Positions 1 to 7,312 of a stretch of 15,138 nucleotides of DNA are shown one piece after another; within the stretch, counting starts at the first letter, position 1, and the number at the start of each line of letters is the position of its first letter. A program made the position numbers and the translations under genes. The stretch lies in NCBI GenBank assembly GCA_005801425.1, contig SYDY01000096.1, positions 1 through 15,138 on the forward strand. The letters are read 5' to 3'. A model generated the notes under the pieces. That model was not told the DNA's origin and searched no databases. It saw nothing but the letters and a program-made list of their open reading frames with translations. The DNA is from Bdellovibrionales bacterium (GTDB lineage: Bacteria; Myxococcota; XYA12-FULL-58-9; SYDY01).

Positions 1-29
1 CCGACCATTTTCACCAGGACATCTCGCCG

Positions 30-851
30 ATGAATACAAAACAAGCATCATCTCAATTACAAAAGCCTCTTATTTTAGTCTGCAACGATGATGGCATTCG
101 CTCTGAAGGTATTGCTGCCCTCGCACATGCTTTTCAATCCGTCGGTGACGTATGGGTCGTCGCACCTGATCGAGAAAACAGCGCCACAAGTCATTCATTG
201 TCCATTCATCGTCCGCTTCGTGTCGAGCGTTTTGATGAGCAATGGCTTATGGTCGATGGTACACCCATTGATTGTGTGTATCTTGCCATCCATCACCTGT
301 TGCCACGCAAACCAGATCTGGTGGTGAGCGGTGTTAATCACGGACCCAATCTTGGAAGTGATGTTATTTACTCAGGCACTGTCGCAGCGGCCATGGAAGG
401 CCATCTTTGTGGTTGCCATAGCATTGCCGTATCGCTCGTGATCACCGAAGATCATCGTTTGCGTAAAGCGCGTCATCATTTCGAAACCGCCGCTTGCGTG
501 GCCGCTGAATTGGGCGCCCATGTGCTTGCTTCACCCCCAGAAAAACCGGTTTTGCTCAATGTGAATTGTCCCGATGTACCGCGTGACGAAGTGCGTGGTA
601 TTCGTGCTGTTGCCTTAGGGCGTGTGGGTTGGCAACATGCGGTGCTTGAACGTGTAGATCCCCGTGGACGGGGTTATTACTGGATCGCAGGCGATCGCAA
701 TGATGCTCCCGTGGATCCCCATGGTGATGTGGCGGCAGTGGCTGAAGGCTTCGCCAGCGTAACACCTTTAACAACAGATCTTACGCAGTTCAGTGGACTC
801 GATCTTGCGACGGGGTTGATCTCCGGGGCAAACTACCGCAGCGTGGTGTAG
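30..851 (+). CDS. surE: 5'/3'-nucleotidase SurE
   Basis: SurE is a metal-dependent phosphatase that dephosphorylates nucleoside monophosphates (and often short polyphosphate) in the cytoplasm. The 273-residue product carries the family signatures. NDDG at residues 19-22 supplies the metal-binding Asp pair. Ser51 lies in RENSATSHS. SGVNHGPNLGSDVIYSGT spans about residues 100-117, with metal-ligand Asn103. Length is slightly above the usual ~250 because of about 12 extra N-terminal residues before the PLILVCNDDG strand. An AGGA about 10 bases upstream supports the ATG at 30. It is the first visible gene of a cluster with a YqaA-type gene 20 bp downstream and an NlpD-like gene, reminiscent of the surE-pcm-nlpD locus of proteobacteria, but pcm is absent here. 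Family assignment is firm; physiological substrate is not visible. Confidence 0.96.
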   Translation: MNTKQASSQLQKPLILVCNDDGIRSEGIAALAHAFQSVGDVWVVAPDRENSATSHSLSIHRPLRVERFDEQWLMVDGTPIDCVYLAIHHLLPRKPDLVVSGVNHGPNLGSDVIYSGTVAAAMEGHLCGCHSIAVSLVITEDHRLRKARHHFETAACVAAELGAHVLASPPEKPVLLNVNCPDVPRDEVRGIRAVALGRVGWQHAVLERVDPRGRGYYWIAGDRNDAPVDPHGDVAAVAEGFASVTPLTTDLTQFSGLDLATGLISGANYRSVV

Positions 852-871
852 TTCCTATCAAGGGGAGACTG

Positions 872-1483
872 ATGTCCGGTGACGCGTACTGTGTAAACAC
901 AAATCCAAGTCTTTCACTGTCAAAGCGTCTTGAAGCATTTGCTTACTCGCCTTGGGGCTTTGCGATGATGCTTGTTGTATCATTCATCGAAGCCTCGTTC
1001 TTTTTGATACCGCCGGAAGTCTTGTTGATCCCGCTTGTACTTTTTCGACCAAGCCGCGCGTATACCTACGCCATTGGTTGTACTTTGGCGTCGGTGTCGG
1101 GTGCATTGCTTGGATACGCCATCGGCGCATGGGCCTGGGACGCGGTTGCACCGTGGTTTTTTGAGTCGGTTCCAGGATTTTCTCCTGCACGTTACGAACA
1201 AGTGAGGGGCCTTTTTGCCGAATACGGTCCATTAATTGTCTTCGTGGCAGCGTTTTCGCCCATTCCTTATAAAGTATTTACGGTGGTTGGTGGTGCGGCC
1301 AGCATGGCGTTGCCCCCATTTATTATTGCATCCTTGATTGGTCGCGGTACCCGTTATTTGCTCATTGCATGGTTGCTTAAGCGCTATGACGACAGGATCC
1401 GTGAATTTTTAGGTCCCCGTTTTGCATGGTTTGCTTTGGCCATCTCCGCAGCGCTCGTTGGGGTTGTTTTGTGCATGCGCTGA
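872..1483 (+). CDS. YqaA/DedA-family (SNARE-associated) inner-membrane protein
   Basis: The 203-residue product is strongly hydrophobic with about four or five membrane segments (roughly residues 28-55, 64-92, 117-145, 148-166 and 185-201). It shows the DedA/VTT-type pattern: an acidic residue before a Pro-rich re-entrant segment (EASFFLIPPEVLLIPL), then AFSPIPYKVFTVVGGAASM, and a conserved-looking GRGTRY. DedA relatives act in lipid-carrier flipping and membrane homeostasis, but YqaA-type members have no settled substrate, so the role is left open. The ATG at 872 has a strong GGGGAG Shine-Dalgarno 6 bases upstream and follows the surE stop by 20 bp. The 3' end overlaps the start of the M23 lipoprotein gene, so the three genes are probably cotranscribed and coupled. 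Confidence 0.85.
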   Translation: MSGDAYCVNTNPSLSLSKRLEAFAYSPWGFAMMLVVSFIEASFFLIPPEVLLIPLVLFRPSRAYTYAIGCTLASVSGALLGYAIGAWAWDAVAPWFFESVPGFSPARYEQVRGLFAEYGPLIVFVAAFSPIPYKVFTVVGGAASMALPPFIIASLIGRGTRYLLIAWLLKRYDDRIREFLGPRFAWFALAISAALVGVVLCMR

Positions 1484-2085
1484 TCAAAATCGTATTTGGG
1501 CTGGGATGTCTTACGGCGTGTACGACAGGTCCCAGCAAACCTTTGGGTGCGCAGGGAAGCTGGGTTCGGTCGGGGTATGATTCCCATGCACTGATGCTCG
1601 AAACCAAGAAAGCGCAGACGGATGGGGGACGTTTGGCCAAGGCAGCGCCTGAGCCATCCGTAGTGAAAAAACAAACGGACGACCCCCCGCAGGACTCCAA
1701 ATCGAAAGGCACAGCCCCTTCGCGATTGATGTGGCCGGTGGACGGTTCGGTGATCCAGCGCTACGGGGCAGGCGAAGGAGGGCATGATGGTATCGATATT
1801 GAAGCGGAACGTGGGACACGCGTTCGCGCAGCCGCCGATGGTGAAGTGCTTTTTACCAATCGCCATGGTGATTACGGTAATTTGGTGCTGGTGCGACATG
1901 CGGGGGGTTTGGTGACCGTCTATGCCCACCTCGAAACGAGCCTGGTGCGCAAAGGCCAAAAAATCAAGCGGGGAGAGGCCTTGGCGCGGGTTGGAAGTAC
2001 AGGGGCAACACGTCAACCTAAGCTTCATTTTGAGGTGCGACAAGGTGTGTCCAGTGTCAATCCTATGCAATTTCTCCCTCCATAA
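1471..2085 (+). CDS. NlpD-like M23-family lipoprotein (LytM domain)
   Basis: Predicted outer- or inner-membrane lipoprotein with a C-terminal LytM/peptidase M23 domain, the class that cleaves peptidoglycan cross-links or activates amidases during cell separation. I chose GTG 1471 because it gives a compact lipoprotein signal (about 16 residues, hydrophobic core) ending in lipobox LTAC with Cys17. An upstream ATG at 1426 is in frame but would add 15 non-signal-like residues and a 58-bp overlap. After a Ser/Lys/Pro-rich linker the LytM domain fills residues about 85-204. Visible motif residues are His105 and Asp109 (HDGID), His153 (YAHL) and His186 (LHFE). The first His of the HxH motif is replaced by Lys184, as in NlpD-type degenerate LytM domains, so it may be an amidase activator rather than a hydrolase. 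No LysM domain is apparent. It overlaps the YqaA-type gene by 13 bp and ends the surE cluster. Confidence 0.85.
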   Translation: MHALIKIVFGLGCLTACTTGPSKPLGAQGSWVRSGYDSHALMLETKKAQTDGGRLAKAAPEPSVVKKQTDDPPQDSKSKGTAPSRLMWPVDGSVIQRYGAGEGGHDGIDIEAERGTRVRAAADGEVLFTNRHGDYGNLVLVRHAGGLVTVYAHLETSLVRKGQKIKRGEALARVGSTGATRQPKLHFEVRQGVSSVNPMQFLPP

Positions 2086-2115
2086 ATGATTCTTATGTCT
2101 TGTTATTGTTCATGC

Positions 2116-2145
2116 TTGACCTCCCATGTAAGCATCCCATAGGGT
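2116..2145 (+). promoter_or_regulatory. Possible sigma-70-type promoter for the large lipoprotein gene
   Basis: TTGACC at 2116-2121 is followed after 18 bases by TAGGGT at 2140-2145. This lies in the 102-bp gap between the NlpD-like gene and the lipoprotein gene, about 40 bases before its start. The -35 match is good and the -10 weak. It is proposed only because the gap separates two functionally unrelated genes. Confidence 0.3.
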
Positions 2146-2187
2146 GTCCGCAGTTCGGATCGGGGTTTTTACAACGGAGATGGTTTG

Positions 2188-4692
2188 ATGAATCGTTGGG
2201 TACAATGGGGTTTTGTACTGGTAATGGGGGGATCCCTGGTCGCCTGTGAAGGTGGTACTGGGGGATCAGAGTGCAGAACAAAGAGCGACTGTCCGAGAGG
2301 CCAAACCTGCCTTCTTGATGGTGGTTGTGTGCCTTCAGCCGAATGTACCCCTGAGTCATGCACTGCAGGGACCTTTTGCAGCCAAGATCTGAAATGCGTG
2401 AGTGTTGAATCGGCGTGCAATGACAGTGTTGATCCGTGCGAGTGCCATATCGCCAACGGCGCAGGTGAGTTTGTAGCCGATGATGTCGATTCGGTGATCA
2501 CCCTGACACCTGGCGCGCAGCATATGGCGGTTGTGTCTCTGGGCTTTATGGGTGGGACCACTATTCCATCCAATACATACTCATATGGGATTTCTGGTAC
2601 AGCAAACACTTTTTCGATCGATGAAGCGGGAATGCTGACGGCAGGCGCTGCTGCGGGCGAAGCAACGCTGACCGCCACTGCTGCTTCAGGGGTTACATGC
2701 ACCGCCAAATTGGTGAATTTGGGTGCCTCGGGTGTTGCAACCGGCATTCGTGTTCGTGTATTTAATGATCGCACAGGCTTGCCTGTAGCCGGTGCCCGTA
2801 TTGTGATCGACACCAACAACGATGGTCTTGATGATGGCTTTAGCACCAATGGTGGCGCCAGTGCCTATGGCACAACGAATGCATCCGGTGTTGCAACCAC
2901 AACCCAAACAATCACTGGAACCTACGCGCTGACTGTATTTCACAGCGCCCACCACTATGTCTCATTGGTAGGACTCAGCACCAACGACAAAGAAGTGAGC
3001 GTGCCGCTTGCCTCTGTGATTGCGCCTGTGGATTCTCGCAAGGTTGCTGGCTTTTCAGGGGTTGAAGATTTCATCGCATACCGTCGCAATGTATTGAACG
3101 CCCCAAAAGACACACCTTTTATTGAAATCGCTTTGGTTGCAGGAAGTTTTCCCCTGCGTAGCATTGTCAATTTTGATCTGAGCATGTTGACGGGCGATAA
3201 GCTGGCCGAAGGCGATTGCGCGATTCTTGATGTGCCCACCGCCAACAAACCCTGTTTGCCTCTTCCTTCGACAGTCTTTGCCCGTGCGGCGGGTGGATTT
3301 TTGCGAAAGAAAGATGCCAGCACGACGAGTCCCAGAGCAGAAGATGTGCGTGGCGGTCATGTGGACGTGACGGCAAGGCCAGGACGTCGCTATGCATGGA
3401 TGTTTGGTGGGGCTGTCTATTCTGACTTGCTGTTCAGAGTGCTTGCCGACTACAAAACAGTGCTTCCGAAAGCTTTTAACGGGACAGCTGAAACATTCGA
3501 TGTCACCAAACTCAATTTCAACCAACTGGCGACTGACATCCATGGCCTGATCCCTGCGCTGGGTATTGGCAGCACGGGCAATCTCAATTTACCAGAACGT
3601 CCCGTTGCAGACTGGAATGCGCGCAAAGGTGATGCTTATTTTGATAATGCTGGAACACCTGTTCGTAGACCGAGCCAAGACTTTCATCTTCTTGATACCG
3701 TGCTTGATGGCGCGGCGAGTGGTGAGGATGCAACGTATACCCGTCCGTCTTTGACGGCCTTGGATGGTTTACAGACTTTTACCACGGTAAAGATGCCTTC
3801 GCTTCCTATGGACACAGCCTCGAATCAAGCCTTTGAAGGCATGGTGCTTTTGACGGGCATAGATTCCAAAGGCTATGGATTTGTGCCTATGGGCTTGGGA
3901 CTGGGCCTCGATTGCCTCAATCCATTGGGATGTGGTGATTCGGCCAATCGTGCCAGCGCAGCCCATTTTGACGGCCACGTCACTGGCGCTACGGTTTGCA
4001 GAACCCCCCACGGTGCCTTGGATGGGAATAATCGCCCAAGTCTCTGTCCTGTGGGTGCGCCGTTTCCAGGATCTCTACGTACAGATGAAATCGGCATGTT
4101 TAGATCGATTCCACGCGATGCGTTGGCCAGTGATGAGTGGGTGACCGTTGCAGTTGCTCTCCCGATCACCTCGTTGCTGAAAGATGGTTTGAGCAATTTG
4201 CGTGCCCGTGCTGCGGTGTTACGTGGCGATGCGGCGAAAATGCCTGGACAAGGCACGAAAGATCTTTCTGGTCTTGTGTTTGCGCCGTTGCCGATGCCGG
4301 ACACAACGGTGACATCACGTGTTTACGAAATCAAAAAAGTAACCGATTTGGATGCGCACTGGATCATGGCGACAACCATTGATGCTGAAAACAGCATGAA
4401 CACAGTTGTTACTTGGAACATTTACGCAAGCCCAAGTGCGAATACATCATTCAAGGTGCCTGCTGTTCCTGCTGCCATGCGCGATCCATTTACTGCGCCT
4501 AGCGTAAAAACTGGGAAATATGAGGCGGGTGAGCTGAACCTTACGCACTTAGGATTTAACTTGATCCCCGATAAGACACTTCAGGGTATCGTGAGCAGTG
4601 GCAATGGTCAGTTTGCTGATTTACTTCGTTATGCCGATGGATTTTCGGGTGGCGCAAGCAAAGTGACAGACGGCACTAGCCCTATCCGCTAA
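2188..4692 (+). CDS. Large Cys-rich, Ig-like domain lipoprotein (myxobacterial type), function unknown
   Basis: The 834-residue product starts with a lipoprotein signal (MNRWVQW, hydrophobic core, lipobox SLVAC, Cys20). ATG 2188 is chosen over the in-frame TTG 2185 because GGAG lies 8 bases before it. Domains in order: a Cys-rich knot-like region at about residues 28-85, with repeated CxxxxDCPxGQxC-like spacing; a BIG2-like bacterial Ig fold at about 100-180; and a carboxypeptidase-regulatory-like (prealbumin-type) fold at about 182-275. The last includes a Ca-binding-like DTNNDGLDD loop near residue 208. A long unassigned region of about 550 residues follows, with some scattered Cys. I do not recognise a catalytic site. 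It is probably surface or periplasmic, possibly adhesive or structural. The Cys-rich opening resembles many myxobacterial lipoproteins, which is the main clue to the host lineage. Confidence 0.85.
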   Translation: MNRWVQWGFVLVMGGSLVACEGGTGGSECRTKSDCPRGQTCLLDGGCVPSAECTPESCTAGTFCSQDLKCVSVESACNDSVDPCECHIANGAGEFVADDVDSVITLTPGAQHMAVVSLGFMGGTTIPSNTYSYGISGTANTFSIDEAGMLTAGAAAGEATLTATAASGVTCTAKLVNLGASGVATGIRVRVFNDRTGLPVAGARIVIDTNNDGLDDGFSTNGGASAYGTTNASGVATTTQTITGTYALTVFHSAHHYVSLVGLSTNDKEVSVPLASVIAPVDSRKVAGFSGVEDFIAYRRNVLNAPKDTPFIEIALVAGSFPLRSIVNFDLSMLTGDKLAEGDCAILDVPTANKPCLPLPSTVFARAAGGFLRKKDASTTSPRAEDVRGGHVDVTARPGRRYAWMFGGAVYSDLLFRVLADYKTVLPKAFNGTAETFDVTKLNFNQLATDIHGLIPALGIGSTGNLNLPERPVADWNARKGDAYFDNAGTPVRRPSQDFHLLDTVLDGAASGEDATYTRPSLTALDGLQTFTTVKMPSLPMDTASNQAFEGMVLLTGIDSKGYGFVPMGLGLGLDCLNPLGCGDSANRASAAHFDGHVTGATVCRTPHGALDGNNRPSLCPVGAPFPGSLRTDEIGMFRSIPRDALASDEWVTVAVALPITSLLKDGLSNLRARAAVLRGDAAKMPGQGTKDLSGLVFAPLPMPDTTVTSRVYEIKKVTDLDAHWIMATTIDAENSMNTVVTWNIYASPSANTSFKVPAVPAAMRDPFTAPSVKTGKYEAGELNLTHLGFNLIPDKTLQGIVSSGNGQFADLLRYADGFSGGASKVTDGTSPIR

Positions 4693-4708
4693 GCTCCTGG
4701 TATGAAAT

Positions 4709-4721
4709 CCCTTCAGAAGGG
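4709..4721 (+). promoter_or_regulatory. Small inverted repeat over the ribosome binding site of the FHA-GGDEF gene
   Basis: CCCTTCAGAAGGG is a perfect 6+1+6 inverted repeat, which in RNA would be a 5-bp stem with a CAG loop. Its right arm contains the AGAAGG Shine-Dalgarno that sits 6 bases before GTG 4727. Such a stem could weaken initiation, but it is short and may be incidental. Confidence 0.25.
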
Positions 4722-4726
4722 TTCGG

Positions 4727-5647
4727 GTGGCATTTGGCATGGTTGCGAAATTAGACCCATGTCATGAAGGAACGTCGGTCACCACCGCAAGGGGACTGGC
4801 GGACGGATCATCCCCTGATTTTCAAGACGACCCCTGCCTTGTTGTCTACGTGGGCGATGGCCTCGGACAACGCTTTGTTCTTCGCGACTTTGAATTGCTT
4901 ATCGGTCGTTCACGCGATTGCGGTATCTCTTTGCTCCAAGACAACGTTTCAAGGCGTCACTGCAAATTGATCACGTATCAAATGGTTTCTAGGGTCTATG
5001 ATCTTGGATCAACCAACGGAACCTTCGTGAATGAAATGCGTGTGAATGAACACTCGCTTGTTCACGGTGACCGCATTCGGGTTGGATCCACGGTCTTTAA
5101 GTTTTTGCGTGGTGGCAGTATAGAACGTACTTTTAGCGATGAAATTCATCGCATGACCCGCACCGATCCTCTGACCGAGGTGGCCAATCGAAGATGTTTT
5201 TTTGAGGCCCTCGCCAGGGAGGTGCTGCGTGCCCGGCGCTATGGCCGTCCTGTCTCGCTTGTTATTTTTGATGTCGACCATTTTAAAAATATCAATGATC
5301 GCTATGGCCATCCCGTAGGGGATCTTGTGCTTCGTAAACTCGCACAAGCGGTGCAAGCCAATCTGCGCGGTGATGACTTGTTTTGTCGGTATGGCGGCGA
5401 AGAATTTGCTGTGATCATTCCTGAAATAGGTCATGCGGCTGCAGCAGGTGTGGCCGAAAAAATACGGCAGCTTGTGGCGGATCTTGAATTCGTAGGGCTT
5501 GATGGCGACATGCGCTTGCATGTGAGTTTGGGCGTTGCGACCGTGGGTGGAAACGATACCGCTGAGGATCCTGAAACGCTTTTGGCCCTTGCAGACAGCC
5601 GCCTTTACGACGCCAAACGGGGTGGGCGCAATTGTGTGGTGTCTTAA
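4727..5647 (+). CDS. FHA-GGDEF diguanylate cyclase
   Basis: Predicted cytosolic diguanylate cyclase making c-di-GMP from two GTP, controlled by a forkhead-associated (phosphothreonine-binding) domain. FHA occupies residues about 37-128 and shows GRS (60-62), SRRH (75-78) and the STNGTFVN loop. The GGDEF domain starts near DPLTEVANRR. It carries the metal/nucleotide motif FDVDHFKNINDRYGH, then the active-site signature GGEEF at 223-227. An inhibitory site RxxD (Arg214, Asp217) lies exactly five residues before it, so product inhibition is likely. There is no membrane segment. GTG 4727 has AGAAGG 6 bases upstream; the ATG at 4739 is too far from it. The gene lies 34 bp after the lipoprotein gene and its stop codon directly precedes the mutL ATG. 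FHA-GGDEF fusions are known in myxobacteria. The upstream Ser/Thr kinase partner is not in this window. Confidence 0.93.
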   Translation: MAFGMVAKLDPCHEGTSVTTARGLADGSSPDFQDDPCLVVYVGDGLGQRFVLRDFELLIGRSRDCGISLLQDNVSRRHCKLITYQMVSRVYDLGSTNGTFVNEMRVNEHSLVHGDRIRVGSTVFKFLRGGSIERTFSDEIHRMTRTDPLTEVANRRCFFEALAREVLRARRYGRPVSLVIFDVDHFKNINDRYGHPVGDLVLRKLAQAVQANLRGDDLFCRYGGEEFAVIIPEIGHAAAAGVAEKIRQLVADLEFVGLDGDMRLHVSLGVATVGGNDTAEDPETLLALADSRLYDAKRGGRNCVVS

Positions 5648-7312
5648 ATGATCCGGCTTCTTTCGTCCGATGTGGTGGACCAAATTGCGGCTGGAGAAGT
5701 GCTGGAGCGTCCTGCTTCGGCCGTTAAAGAGTTGATGGAAAATGCCGTCGATGCGGGTGCTAAGCACGTAGATGTCTTTTTAGAAGGCGGAGGCCTTACC
5801 AGCATCACCGTGGTTGACGATGGTGTGGGCATGTCGCCCGATGATGTTGATTTGTGCGTGCAACGCCATGCCACAAGCAAACTTCGCTGCCTTGATGATT
5901 TACTTCGTATTAACACCCATGGATTTCGTGGTGAAGCGTTGTCTTCCATGGCGCAAGTTGCTCGGCTTACGATTACCAGCAGACGCGTCGAAGATCCCGC
6001 AGCAACGCGCTTGTGCATGCGTGGCGGTGAAGTGATCGAACGGGCCTTGGTGGGCGCACCCGTGGGCACATGCATGCGGGTGGATGAATTGTATTTTAAC
6101 ACACCCGCTCGGCGTAAATTTATGGCTTCGCCTGCCACCGAACAGGCGCGTTGTTTGGATGCTGCCATGCGCGTTTTACTCTCAGCCTCAAGCGCAGGTG
6201 GCAGTATCAATGCGGGCGCAAGGCGGTTATTGCATGTGCCATGGGACATAACAGCCGATGCGCGGGTGCGTTTGCTGTTGGGTGCACGCGTCAAAGATCT
6301 GCATGGTTTTGATGCGCAAAACGATGGCGTGCGTGTGCATGGCTTTTTAAGTCCTCCCGAAGTGGATCGTGGCGATAGCAAAGGGATTTGGTGGTTTGTG
6401 AACGGACGCAGTGTACGTGATCGTACATTGCAACGTGCCCTTGCCGATGCCTATGTGGGTCACATGGGCCCAGGACGCTATCCTGTGGCCGTGATCTTTG
6501 TGGAACTGTCTGGGGAAGCGGTGGACGTGAACGTGCATCCACAAAAATCAGAAGTTCGCTTTCGCGATCCTAAATCTATTTATCGTGCGGTGAGTGCGGC
6601 CATTGCCCAAGCATTGCTTGATTCGCCCAAACTGCTTGCAGGGGCGGGTGGGGGTGTTGTGCAGGCTTTGGCGCGGTTTGAGCATACTGTAGGGGCGCAG
6701 CTCGCTGCGCCCGCAGGCAGGGCTTGCCCTGCCCCTACGGAACGGATCTCTGAACAACCACCCCTCCAACCAACCTTGCCACGGATCATATCCCAACCCT
6801 CCGAACCACCCATTCGTGTTTTAGGCGATGCAGTGGACGGTGTGTTTGTGTGCCGCCAGGGTGACACCTACTGGATGATCCATGGCGAACTTCTGGCATC
6901 ACGTATGCTGCATACGTCACTGCAAGCGGCAGCGACGCGTGGAAAAATCCCGCGCAGGCGTTTGCTGGTTCCGTTGATGCTCACGTTGGATGCTGCTGCG
7001 GCTGAGATGATCCACGCGCTGGTTGGATGGGGTGTTGTTCTGACCCAAGCGGGATCACAATATGCCCTGACTGAACTTGCTGAAGGGGCCGATCCTGTCA
7101 ATTGGGCGGCGGTTGTGCATGAATTATGCGCTTTGGCACAAACCCAAGACGGAACCCATGGCTTTGTGGTGAGCGATGCGGTGATCGATGTTTTTGCAAA
7201 AGCGCAACGTCCTATTCGCACAGCCGATGCGTTGCTTGATGTTGTAGGGCGCCATGGTGAGCGTATTGCGAAGGCGTGTGAGTTGGGGGCGGCCAAAGTT
7301 ATAGTTTTTTAA
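5648..7312 (+). CDS. mutL: DNA mismatch repair protein MutL with degenerate C-terminal domain
   Basis: MutL couples MutS mismatch recognition to strand nicking and excision. The N-terminal GHKL ATPase is intact: QIAAGEVLERP (12-22), catalytic ELMEN (Glu28, Glu31, Asn32), DDGVGM (57-62) and GFRGEAL (92-98). The MutL/S5 domain follows (FVNGRSVRD, VDVNVHPQKSEVRF). A Pro-rich linker at about 340-385 includes a palindromic repeat. The C-terminal dimerisation domain spans about 388-554. In it the usual DQHAAHER motif is replaced by MIHGELLASR (410-419), and the terminal CPHGRP motif is replaced by CELGAA (544-549). This MutL therefore probably lacks the intrinsic endonuclease of most bacterial MutLs. 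At 554 residues it is short for the family. Translation probably depends on coupling with the cyclase gene, since the spacing is zero and there is no good Shine-Dalgarno. The 3' end overlaps the convergent GNAT gene by 14 bp. Confidence 0.94.
   Translation: MIRLLSSDVVDQIAAGEVLERPASAVKELMENAVDAGAKHVDVFLEGGGLTSITVVDDGVGMSPDDVDLCVQRHATSKLRCLDDLLRINTHGFRGEALSSMAQVARLTITSRRVEDPAATRLCMRGGEVIERALVGAPVGTCMRVDELYFNTPARRKFMASPATEQARCLDAAMRVLLSASSAGGSINAGARRLLHVPWDITADARVRLLLGARVKDLHGFDAQNDGVRVHGFLSPPEVDRGDSKGIWWFVNGRSVRDRTLQRALADAYVGHMGPGRYPVAVIFVELSGEAVDVNVHPQKSEVRFRDPKSIYRAVSAAIAQALLDSPKLLAGAGGGVVQALARFEHTVGAQLAAPAGRACPAPTERISEQPPLQPTLPRIISQPSEPPIRVLGDAVDGVFVCRQGDTYWMIHGELLASRMLHTSLQAAATRGKIPRRRLLVPLMLTLDAAAAEMIHALVGWGVVLTQAGSQYALTELAEGADPVNWAAVVHELCALAQTQDGTHGFVVSDAVIDVFAKAQRPIRTADALLDVVGRHGERIAKACELGAAKVIVF
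6689..6738. repeat. Two-hairpin palindromic repeat inside the mutL linker
   Basis: A 50-bp element begins with GTAGGGGC (6689-6696) and ends with its reverse complement GCCCCTAC (6731-6738). Between them are two strong hairpins. GGGCGCAG (6693-6700) pairs with CTGCGCCC (6705-6712) around a CTCG loop. GGCAGGGC (6716-6723) pairs with GCCCTGCC (6726-6733) around TT. This architecture matches dispersed GTAGGGGC-flanked palindromic repeats seen in intergenic regions of many bacteria. Here it sits in frame and encodes residues about 348-364 of MutL (GAQLAAPAGRACPAP), in the tolerant linker. No second copy was seen in this window. Confidence 0.8.

Noticed and set aside
1-33. Possible 3' end of an upstream gene (stop TGA at 31-33 overlapping the surE ATG)
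   Set aside because: Ten codons are too few to identify anything, and the ATGA overlap could arise by chance from the surE start.
1384-2070. Long open frame on - strand opposite the NlpD-like gene
   Set aside because: Antisense shadow of a clearly recognisable M23 gene; the translation has no domain-like pattern.
2169-2849. Long open frame on - strand opposite the lipoprotein gene
   Set aside because: Low-complexity Pro/Ser/Ala translation, antisense to a gene with lipobox and domain signatures.
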